From SIG480 sp045636165 (GTDB lineage: Bacteria; Bacillota; Clostridia; Oscillospirales; JAAYXM01), in assembly GCA_045636165.1 (NCBI GenBank), contig JAZTWZ010000013.1, forward strand, positions 1 to 6,421: a stretch of 6,421 bases of DNA. Direction: 5' to 3'. The notes below the pieces were generated by a model. The model did no database searches and was not told the DNA's origin. It saw nothing but the letters and a program-made list of their open reading frames with translations. Position 1 is the first letter of the stretch. The number at the start of each line of letters is the position of its first letter. Positions 1 to 5,397 of this stretch are shown piece by piece. A program made the position numbers and the translations under genes.

Positions 1-2
1 AT

Positions 3-6
3 GGAG
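3..6 (+). promoter_or_regulatory. Ribosome binding site for nifS
   Basis: GGAG lies 8 nt before the ATG at 15. This favours the ATG at 15 over the in-frame GTG at 6, which overlaps the GGAG itself. A TGA in another frame at 7-9 could be the end of an upstream gene, but only 9 nt of it would be visible, so I do not call one. Confidence 0.6.
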
Positions 7-14
7 TGAAACAA

Positions 15-1181
15 ATGATTTATGCAGATAATTCGGCAACAACGCGTGTAAAACCCGAAGTTTTGGAGAAAATGTTGCCGTTTTTCAAGGAGCAGTACGG
101 AAACCCCTCAAGTCTCTACACCTTTGCGTATGACTCAAAGCGTGCAGTTGAGGACGCAAGAGAAAAGGTTGCTTCTGTAATCGGCGCGAAGAGCCGTGAA
201 ATCTTCTTTACAAGCTGCGGCAGCGAGTCCGATAACTGGGCTATCCGCGGTGTTGCAGACAAATACGAGTCAGGTCATATCATAACATCAGCAATCGAGC
301 ATCCTGCAGTTATGAATACCTGCAAATATCTCGAGAAAAAGGGATATAAGGTTACTTATCTCCCCGTTGACGAGTTTGGTCGCGTATCGCCTGCCGATGT
401 AGAGAACGCGATTGAAAAGGATACCATCCTTATCAGCATAATGACCGCAAACAACGAAATCGGAACTATCCAGCCGATTTCTGAAATCGGAAAAATCGCA
501 AGAGAGAAGAAGATTCTCTTCCATACCGATGCTGTTCAGGCGTACGGACATATTCCGATAAATGTTGACGAAATGAATATTGATATGCTCTCTCTTTCGG
601 GACATAAAATCGGCGCACCCAAGGGTGTCGGCGCGCTTTATGTAAGAACCGGAATAAAGCTTCAAAGTCTTATCTGCGGCGGCGGTCAGGAAAGAGGCAG
701 ACGCGCAGGAACGGAGAATGTTCCGTATATCGTAGGTCTCGGCGAGGCGGCACGCCTTTCCGCTGAGAATATGGAAGCAAATATGAAAAAGCTTGCGGAA
801 ATGAGAAAAACTCTCGTTGAAAGAGTTACGAAAATTCCGTACACCCGTCTTACGGGCGACCCGGAGAACCGTCTCCCGGGTCTTTGCAGTATAGTAATCG
901 AAGGTATCGAGGGCGAGGCACTCCTTCTCAATATGTGGAACGAGGGCATCTGTGCAAGCTCAGGCTCTGCCTGCTCATCAGGCTCGCTTGACCCGTCGCA
1001 TGTTCTTCTCGCAATCGGTCTTCCCCATCACATCGCCCACGGCTCTCTCCGTCTCTCGCTCGGCGAGGACAATGCTCTCGGCGATGAGATAAAGATTGCA
1101 GAGGCTGTTGAAAGAGTTTCCGAAAAGCTTCGCGCAATGAGCCCCGTCTGGGAAAACGGAAGACCTATGTGGGCGGAATAA
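15..1181 (+). CDS. nifS: Cysteine desulfurase, NifS/IscS type
   Basis: This is a PLP-dependent cytosolic enzyme that converts L-cysteine to L-alanine and passes the sulfur, as a persulfide, to the Fe-S scaffold. The 388 residues match the usual family length. Numbered from ATG 15, the N-terminus reads MIYADNSATT as in NifS proteins. H96 in IEHPAV would stack on PLP, H170-T-D172-A-V-Q175 contacts the cofactor, and K198 in SGHK forms the Schiff base. C320 in SSGSACSSG is the persulfide cysteine, in the long mobile loop typical of group I (NifS/IscS) rather than SufS. The frame is open to the left window edge, but the start is fixed by GGAG spacing and the family N-terminus. The scaffold gene follows after 26 nt, so the two are almost certainly one operon. 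An upstream Rrf2/IscR-type regulator would be typical but lies outside the window. NifS and IscS names are interchangeable here; a role in nitrogen fixation is not implied. Confidence 0.96.
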   Translation: MIYADNSATTRVKPEVLEKMLPFFKEQYGNPSSLYTFAYDSKRAVEDAREKVASVIGAKSREIFFTSCGSESDNWAIRGVADKYESGHIITSAIEHPAVMNTCKYLEKKGYKVTYLPVDEFGRVSPADVENAIEKDTILISIMTANNEIGTIQPISEIGKIAREKKILFHTDAVQAYGHIPINVDEMNIDMLSLSGHKIGAPKGVGALYVRTGIKLQSLICGGGQERGRRAGTENVPYIVGLGEAARLSAENMEANMKKLAEMRKTLVERVTKIPYTRLTGDPENRLPGLCSIVIEGIEGEALLLNMWNEGICASSGSACSSGSLDPSHVLLAIGLPHHIAHGSLRLSLGEDNALGDEIKIAEAVERVSEKLRAMSPVWENGRPMWAE

Positions 1182-1207
1182 ATTGTAAATTATAAAGGAG
1201 AAAATTT

Positions 1208-1642
1208 ATGTATAGCGATAAAGTTTTAGACCATTTCCAGAATCCGCGCAATGTAGGAGAAATCGCCGATGCAAACGCTGTCGGTCAGGTAGGGAACTCC
1301 AAGTGCGGCGATATAATGAAGATGTATATGAAGATTGAAAACGATGTCATCGTTGATGTAACCTTCAAGACCTTCGGTTGCGGTGCGGCGATTGCCACAT
1401 CCTCAATGGCAACCGAAATGGTAAAGGGAAAAACAGTTGAGGAAGCTCTTAAGCTTACAAACAAGGCTGTTGCCGAAGCTCTCGACGGACTTCCCCCAGA
1501 AAAGCTCCATTGCTCGGTGCTTGCAGAAGAAGCTATCCGTTCGGCTATCGCTGACTACTATAAGAAGACAGGTCGCGATACTTCTGAGCTCGGTCTCTGT
1601 GACGGAAACTGCGAAAATTGCTGCTCTCACGGTCACCACTAA
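1208..1642 (+). CDS. nifU: Fe-S cluster assembly scaffold, NifU N-terminal domain type
   Basis: This 144-residue protein is a U-type scaffold on which NifS-derived sulfur and iron are assembled into [2Fe-2S]/[4Fe-4S] clusters. It opens with MYSDKVLDHFQNPRN, the family signature. The three ligand cysteines are C33 (in NSKCGD, with the conserved D35), C58 (in FGCGAAI) and C102 (in LHCSVL). There is no central ferredoxin-like domain and no C-terminal thioredoxin-like Nfu domain, so it has the short clostridial NifU/IscU format. An AGGAG at 1196-1200 lies 7 nt before the ATG. The gene directly follows nifS. No hscA, hscB or fdx gene follows, which fits the compact clostridial arrangement. The oddity is the C-terminal tail: C131, C135, C138, C139 and H141, H143, H144 form a Cys/His-rich end beyond the core fold. 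Scaffold function is secure; the role of the tail is unknown. Confidence 0.95.
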   Translation: MYSDKVLDHFQNPRNVGEIADANAVGQVGNSKCGDIMKMYMKIENDVIVDVTFKTFGCGAAIATSSMATEMVKGKTVEEALKLTNKAVAEALDGLPPEKLHCSVLAEEAIRSAIADYYKKTGRDTSELGLCDGNCENCCSHGHH

Positions 1643-1675
1643 GTATAAAAACATATAAATTCAACGGAATGCAAT

Positions 1676-1704
1676 CAAAACCGACCGCTTGCGGTCGTGT
1701 TTTG
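1676..1704 (+). terminator. Hairpin terminator or attenuator after nifU
   Basis: CGACCG at 1682-1687 pairs with CGGTCG at 1692-1697 around a CTTG loop. The stem extends through CAAAAC (1676-1681) and GTTTTG (1699-1704) with one bulged T at 1698. The T run is only four bases and is followed by GCTG, so termination is probably incomplete. It lies between the nifU stop and the MATE gene's ribosome binding site. Confidence 0.65.
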
Positions 1705-1728
1705 CTGTAGAAAGGATACATATATAAT

Positions 1729-3117
1729 ATGGAAAAAACACTCACGGAAAACAAAATGGGGGCGATGCCTGTCGGGCGTCTTCTTATAGGAATGGCGGTT
1801 CCTATGATGATTTCGATGCTCGTCCAGGCTTTTTACAATGTCGTTGACAGCATCTTTGTTGCACAGATTTCGGAAAACGCTCTCAACGCGGTTTCGCTTG
1901 CATTTCCGCTTCAGAATATAATGATAGCTTTCGGCGGCGGTACATCCCTCGGTATGAATGCGATTTTGTCGCGCTATCTCGGTGAAAAGAATTTTGATGA
2001 TGCAAACCGCGCGGCAAATACGGGAATTTTCCTTACGATTATGTCAGCGATTGTCTGTGCGCTTGTGGGAATTTTCCTCACCCGTCCGTTCTTTGAGATT
2101 ATGACCAATGTCACCGAAATCGTCGATTACGGTACGGCATACGGCAGCATCTGCCTTATCTTCTCAATCGGTATCTTCTCGCAGTTCTGCTTTGAGCGCC
2201 TTCTCCAGTCAACGGGAAAAACCACGCTCTCGATGGTCACGCAGCTTATCGGTGCGATTATTAACATCATCCTCGACCCGATTTTCATTTTTCACAAGGG
2301 ACAGGCTATTTTCGGCGGCGCGTTCATAATGCCGATAGGTCTCGGTCTTGAGGTTGCAGGTGCGGCGTATGCGACGATTGCAGGTCAGATTGTAGCGGCG
2401 ATTGTTGCGATAATTCTCAACAAGACCGTAAACCGCGAGATAAAGATTTCGCTGAGGCTCATCCGCCCCGACCGCGAAATTGTCGGAAGAATTTACAAAA
2501 TCGGCTTCCCGTCAATTCTTATGCAGTCCGTAGGTTCGGTAATGACCTTCAGCCTCAATAAGATTCTCATTGGCTTTTCAACAACTGCAACTGCTGTTTT
2601 CGGCGCATACTTCAAGCTCCAGAGCTTTATCTTTATGCCTGTTTTCGGCCTCAACAACGGTATGATTCCGATAATCTCCTACAATGTCGGCGCAAGAAAA
2701 ATCGACCGCGTAAAAAAGACAATCGGGCTTTCAATCGCGCTTGCGATGTCGATTATGGCTTGCGGAACGCTTATTTTCGAATTTCTTCCGCAGACGCTTC
2801 TCGGCTTCTTCAACGCATCTCCCGAGATGCTCGAAATCGGAAATACAGCTCTCCGCCTGATCGCAACCCACTTTGTAATTGCAGGCTTCTGCATAATCGT
2901 AAACTCCGTCTGTCAGGCAATCGGAAACCCGATGCATTCGCTCTTTATCTCAATCTGCCGCCAGCTTCTCGTTCTCATTCCTGCGGCATATCTTCTCTCG
3001 AAAACAGGCATACTCAATATGGTGTGGTTCGCGTTCCCGATAGCGGAAATCGCGTCGTTAATTCTCTGTCTTATATTCTATAAAAAGACAATGAAGCGTA
3101 TCCATATAGAAGAATAA
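1729..3117 (+). CDS. MATE family efflux transporter
   Basis: This is an inner-membrane multidrug and toxic compound extrusion protein, which exports organic cations or drugs in exchange for Na+ or H+. The 462 residues fit the family size of about 450. The sequence is hydrophobic throughout and accommodates 12 membrane helices in two pseudo-symmetric halves. The first half spans about residues 14-235 and opens with GMAVPMMISMLVQAFYNVVD. The second spans about 250-450 and opens with the similar IGFPSILMQSVGSVMT. Other family-like stretches are LQSTGKTTLSMVTQLIGAIIN with N179 and D183-P184 (about 159-184) and LNNGMIPIISYNVGA (308-322). An AAAGGA at 1711-1716 lies 12 nt before the ATG, slightly long. 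No convincing promoter lies between nifU and this gene, so partial read-through from nifSU is possible. No hairpin follows the stop, so transcripts may run on toward the tRNAs. The substrate cannot be inferred; a few related proteins export metabolites. Confidence 0.93.
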   Translation: MEKTLTENKMGAMPVGRLLIGMAVPMMISMLVQAFYNVVDSIFVAQISENALNAVSLAFPLQNIMIAFGGGTSLGMNAILSRYLGEKNFDDANRAANTGIFLTIMSAIVCALVGIFLTRPFFEIMTNVTEIVDYGTAYGSICLIFSIGIFSQFCFERLLQSTGKTTLSMVTQLIGAIINIILDPIFIFHKGQAIFGGAFIMPIGLGLEVAGAAYATIAGQIVAAIVAIILNKTVNREIKISLRLIRPDREIVGRIYKIGFPSILMQSVGSVMTFSLNKILIGFSTTATAVFGAYFKLQSFIFMPVFGLNNGMIPIISYNVGARKIDRVKKTIGLSIALAMSIMACGTLIFEFLPQTLLGFFNASPEMLEIGNTALRLIATHFVIAGFCIIVNSVCQAIGNPMHSLFISICRQLLVLIPAAYLLSKTGILNMVWFAFPIAEIASLILCLIFYKKTMKRIHIEE

Positions 3118-3138
3118 AAAATTTTTCAAAGAAAAGTG

Positions 3139-3167
3139 TTGACAAACGCAAAAATTTTTGTTATTAT
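3139..3167 (+). promoter_or_regulatory. Sigma-A promoter of the tRNA operon
   Basis: A perfect -35 TTGACA (3139-3144) and a -10 TATTAT (3162-3167) are separated by 17 nt. Transcription should start near 3174, about 12 nt before tRNA-Thr. The spacer contains the 12-bp palindrome CAAAAATTTTTG (3149-3160), an A-tract likely to bend DNA. No other promoter candidate of this quality precedes the tRNAs. Confidence 0.85.
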
Positions 3168-3185
3168 TTATAAGCTGTTTAAATT

Positions 3186-3261
3186 GCTGGTATAGCTCAA
3201 TTGGCAGAGCAGCTGATTTGTAATCAGCAGGTTGTAGGTTCAAGTCCTATTACCAGCTCCA
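3186..3261 (+). tRNA. tRNA-Thr (anticodon TGT)
   Basis: This 76-nt class I tRNA reads ACA (and by wobble other ACN) threonine codons. The acceptor stem GCTGGTA (3186-3192) pairs with TACCAGC (3251-3257). The anticodon stem GCTGA/TCAGC (3212-3216 and 3224-3228) encloses loop TTTGTAA with anticodon TGT at 3219-3221. The T arm is GTAGG/CCTAT around TTCAAGT. The discriminator is T3258 and the CCA end (3259-3261) is encoded. It lies 7 nt before tRNA-Tyr under the same promoter. Confidence 0.97.
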
Positions 3262-3268
3262 GCTATAT

Positions 3269-3354
3269 GGAGGAGTTCCCGAGCGGCCAAAGGGGGCAGA
3301 CTGTAAATCTGTTGTCTTTCGACTTCGGTGGTCCGAATCCACCCTCCTCCACCA
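3269..3354 (+). tRNA. tRNA-Tyr (anticodon GTA)
   Basis: This 86-nt class II tRNA has the long variable arm of bacterial tyrosine tRNAs. The acceptor stem GGAGGAG (3269-3275) pairs with CTCCTCC (3344-3350). The anticodon stem is GCAGA/TCTGT (3296-3300 and 3308-3312) with loop CTGTAAA and anticodon GTA at 3303-3305. The variable arm lies in about 3313-3330, where CGACTTCG forms the small hairpin. Discriminator A3351 and an encoded CCA (3352-3354) end the gene. These last bases also form the outer end of the inverted repeat that carries the terminator. Confidence 0.97.
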
Positions 3355-3394
3355 AAACAAGAAACCGACCAATAGGTCGGTTTTTTGTTTTGGT
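3351..3394 (+). terminator. Intrinsic terminator of the tRNA operon, with long inverted repeat
   Basis: The core is AAACCGACC (3362-3370), loop AATA, GGTCGG (3375-3380) and a six-T run (3381-3386), a strong rho-independent terminator. The symmetry continues outward: 3351-3370 and 3375-3394 are 20-base arms that pair throughout with a single G-T wobble (G3361 opposite T3384). The left arm includes the ACCA end of tRNA-Tyr. Confidence 0.9.
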
Positions 3395-3403
3395 GGAACT
3401 AAT

Positions 3404-3417
3404 GTGCCTCACGGCAC
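3404..3417 (+). other. Small hairpin in the leader of the acetyltransferase gene
   Basis: GTGCC (3404-3408) and GGCAC (3413-3417) form a perfect 5-bp stem with a TCAC loop, about 20 nt before the AGGAG of the acetyltransferase gene. It lacks a T run, so it is not a terminator. It could stabilise or modulate the leader RNA, or be chance. Confidence 0.35.
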
Positions 3418-3437
3418 GATAAGTACGGTTAAAGCAA

Positions 3438-3442
3438 AGGAG
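3438..3442 (+). promoter_or_regulatory. Ribosome binding site deciding the acetyltransferase start
   Basis: AGGAG lies 9 nt before the ATG at 3452. The in-frame GTG at 3404 has no such site and falls in the small leader hairpin, so the longer version of the protein is unlikely. Confidence 0.75.
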
Positions 3443-3451
3443 AATAAAAAA

Positions 3452-3979
3452 ATGGAATTCAAGCTTCTCTCACTAACCGAAAAAGAAACTTACAGAGAAG
3501 AAATTTTTAATATGCTTGTTGACGCGGACGATGACTTTCTTCCCCCGCTTTCAAGCCGCATTGTCGACCCCGAAACCAACCGAAACACCTTTTCGGATGA
3601 GAGAAATGAGCAGAATATCCGCGATTACTGCGCAGCGATGCTCAAGGAATCGGTTCTCGCGATTTTTCTCGACAGCGCGCTTTGTGGGTTTGTTTCGTTT
3701 GCAGAAAACCTTAAAAATGAGACTATTACAGAAACTCCGAATATCTATATAGGAACAGCAGTAATCGCCGCAAGCCTTCGCGGAAAAGGTGTGCTGAAGG
3801 CGGCGTATGACTATCTCTTCAACACCGTATTTCCCGAAAGAAGCATCTTTACGAGGACATGGTCAACAAATGCCGCGCATATAAAAGTTCTCTCGAAATT
3901 CTCTTTTGACGAGATAAAGAGAATCAAGGACGACCGCGGAGACGGAATCGACACAATATATTTTGCAAAAAGAGGATAA
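3452..3979 (+). CDS. GNAT family N-acetyltransferase
   Basis: This 175-residue protein would transfer an acetyl group from acetyl-CoA to an amine; the acceptor is unknown. The length suits the GNAT fold. The acetyl-CoA binding motif A is at about residues 95-121: strand IYIGTAVI, then S-L-R110-G-K-G113-V and helix LKAAYDYL. The pyrophosphate loop is slightly off the R-x-x-G-x-G/A pattern because the last position is L115. Motif B is seen in TWSTN140-AAHIKVLSKFSFDEI, the asparagine plus leucine/phenylalanine pattern common in ribosomal-protein and small-molecule acetyltransferases. The N-terminal half is polar and recognisable only as a variable acceptor region. The gene stands alone between the tRNA terminator and its own terminator. 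I see no clear promoter in 3395-3451, so expression may depend on read-through of the tRNA operon. It is unrelated in fold to PglD-type (left-handed beta-helix) sugar acetyltransferases, so it is not a likely part of the downstream glycan pathway. Confidence 0.8.
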   Translation: MEFKLLSLTEKETYREEIFNMLVDADDDFLPPLSSRIVDPETNRNTFSDERNEQNIRDYCAAMLKESVLAIFLDSALCGFVSFAENLKNETITETPNIYIGTAVIAASLRGKGVLKAAYDYLFNTVFPERSIFTRTWSTNAAHIKVLSKFSFDEIKRIKDDRGDGIDTIYFAKRG

Positions 3980-4011
3980 AAGGGATGAGCCAAGGTGCTC
4001 ATTCCTTTTTT
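3980..4011 (+). terminator. Intrinsic terminator after the acetyltransferase gene
   Basis: AGGGATGAGC (3981-3990) pairs with GCTCATTCCT (3997-4006) across a six-base loop with one G-T wobble, followed by T residues to 4011. It begins right at the stop codon and separates this gene from the glycan operon. Confidence 0.9.
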
Positions 4012-4052
4012 GTTGTAATAGTACAAAAATATGGCAAAAAACGCTTCACTCC

Positions 4053-4081
4053 TTGACCTTTTGTATATGGTATAGTATAAT
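4053..4081 (+). promoter_or_regulatory. Sigma-A promoter of the glycan operon
   Basis: TTGACC (4053-4058), a 17-nt spacer and a perfect TATAAT (4076-4081) predict a start near 4088, giving a leader of about 47 nt. The promoter follows a terminator and precedes three overlapping genes, so it should drive the whole unit. No operator-like repeat is evident around it. Confidence 0.85.
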
Positions 4082-4119
4082 GTATGATAGCATAGGTGTA
4101 TTATAAATTCCGTTTGATC

Positions 4120-4126
4120 GGAGGAG
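4120..4126 (+). promoter_or_regulatory. Ribosome binding site deciding a GTG start
   Basis: GGAGGAG, a near-perfect anti-16S match, lies 8 nt before the GTG at 4135. It settles the start of the aminotransferase gene against the upstream in-frame GTG at 4096, which would lie only about 8 nt from the predicted transcription start. Confidence 0.8.
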
Positions 4127-4134
4127 AAAATATA

Positions 4135-5397
4135 GTGGAAAAATTCGAGAAAAAAGTCTGGCTTGCCACACCGACAATGCACGGTGACGAGCTTGAATAT
4201 GTAAAGCAGGCGTATGATACAAACTGGATGAGCACCGTCGGCGAGAATATCAACGAGGTTGAGAGAATTGCCGCCGAAAGTGCCCAAATGAAGTATGCCG
4301 TCGGGCTTTCCTGCTGTACGGCTGCACTTCATCTTGCGGTCAAGCACGCAGGCGAAACCCTTTACGGAAAACCTGCTATCAGCCACGGATCTCTTGAAGG
4401 AAAGCGCGTTTTCTGCTCGGATATGACTTTTGATGCAACCCTTAACCCTGTTGTATATGAGGGCGGTATTCCCGTATTTATTGATACGGAAAGCTCGTCG
4501 TGGAATATGGACCCCGTTGCCCTTGAAAAGGCATTCGAGATTTACCCCGATGTAAAGCTTGTTGTTTATGCTGAGCTTTACGGCTTCCCCGGACGAATTG
4601 ATATTATAAAGGAAATATGTGAGAAGCACGGCGCGCTCCTTATTGAGGACGCGGCTGAAGCTATGGGCGCGACAGTTAACGGTCGGCAGTGCGGTTCGTT
4701 TGGTGACTATTCCGCAGTAAGCTATAACGGAAATAAGATTATCACAGGCTCTGCAGGCGGATGCCTTCTCACGAATGACCTTGAAATGGCGAACAAAGCG
4801 CGCAAGTGGTCAACTCAGGCGCGCGAAAATGCGCCGTGGTATCAGCACGAGGAGGTTGGCTATAACTACCGTATGAGCAATGTCATTGCAGGCGTTGTTC
4901 GCGGACAATATCCGCACCTCGGCGAGCATATCGCGCAGAAGAAGGCGATTTATGAGAGATACCGCGACGGTTTTGCTGACCTTCCGGTTCAGATGAACCC
5001 GATTACTGAGGGTACCGAGCCGAACTACTGGCTCTCGGCGATGATTATTGATAAAGAGTATATGTGCAAGCAGGTAAGAGACGATTCGACTGCACTCTAC
5101 ATAAAGGAAAAAGGAAAAACCTGCCCGACGGAGATTTTGGAGAAGCTCGCAAGCTATAACGCAGAAGGTCGCCCTGTCTGGAAGCCGATGCACATGCAGC
5201 CGATGTATCGTATGCACGAGTTCATCACCCGTGAGGGCAGCGGTCGCTGCAGGACAAATGCGTATATCGCAGGCGGTGCAGAGGATGTCGGCGCAGATAT
5301 CTTCGCGCGCGGACTCTGTCTCCCGTCTGACAACAAGATGACAAAAGACGAACAGGATAGAGTAATTGAGATTGTAAGGTCGTGTTTTGATGTATAG
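4135..5397 (+). CDS. DegT/DnrJ/EryC1/StrS aminotransferase, PglE-like
   Basis: This is a PLP-dependent sugar aminotransferase of 420 residues. Closest known roles are in PglE/WcfR-type enzymes, which aminate a UDP-4-keto-6-deoxy-HexNAc at C4 using glutamate. Visible family features from GTG 4135 are LATPTMHGDELEYV at the N-terminus, CCTAALHLA (60-68), E171-D172-A-A-E-A-M-G-A (D172 binds the pyridine nitrogen) and SYNGNK201-IITGSAGG with the PLP lysine. Further on are STQARENAPWYQHEEVGYNY-R-M-S-N, RPVWKPMHMQPMY, and GLCLPSDNKMTKDE near the C-terminus. All of these have direct counterparts in Campylobacter PglE as I remember it. A stretch at about 74-89 (around KPAISHGSLEG) appears to be extra relative to PglE. 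The gene is first in the operon behind its own promoter, and its last 8 nt overlap the phosphoglycosyl transferase gene. That coupling supports a role in making the sugar that the next enzyme loads. The exact substrate is inferred. Confidence 0.9.
   Translation: MEKFEKKVWLATPTMHGDELEYVKQAYDTNWMSTVGENINEVERIAAESAQMKYAVGLSCCTAALHLAVKHAGETLYGKPAISHGSLEGKRVFCSDMTFDATLNPVVYEGGIPVFIDTESSSWNMDPVALEKAFEIYPDVKLVVYAELYGFPGRIDIIKEICEKHGALLIEDAAEAMGATVNGRQCGSFGDYSAVSYNGNKIITGSAGGCLLTNDLEMANKARKWSTQARENAPWYQHEEVGYNYRMSNVIAGVVRGQYPHLGEHIAQKKAIYERYRDGFADLPVQMNPITEGTEPNYWLSAMIIDKEYMCKQVRDDSTALYIKEKGKTCPTEILEKLASYNAEGRPVWKPMHMQPMYRMHEFITREGSGRCRTNAYIAGGAEDVGADIFARGLCLPSDNKMTKDEQDRVIEIVRSCFDV

Noticed and set aside
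1..9. The end of an upstream gene (ATG GAG TGA)
   Set aside because: Two sense codons before a stop are too little to distinguish a gene end from chance, though an Rrf2-type regulator would be usual there.
3201..3422. A 73-codon plus-strand frame over the tRNAs
   Set aside because: It reads through two complete tRNA genes and a terminator and is not a protein gene.
3452..3979. The GNAT gene as the missing PglD acetyltransferase of the glycan pathway
   Set aside because: PglD is a left-handed beta-helix enzyme of another fold, and this gene is separated from the glycan operon by a strong terminator and a new promoter.
4096..4134. A 13-residue N-terminal extension of the aminotransferase from GTG 4096
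   Set aside because: It lacks a ribosome binding site and lies almost at the predicted transcript start, while GGAGGAG is ideally placed for GTG 4135.
4012..4134. A riboswitch or T-box in the leader of the glycan operon
   Set aside because: The transcript leader is only about 47 nt, and no T-box motif or antiterminator pair is visible.
3811..4629. A 272-codon open frame on the minus strand
   Set aside because: It spans the acetyltransferase end, a terminator, a promoter and the aminotransferase start. Its translation resembles no family, and it is a shadow of genes with clear motifs.
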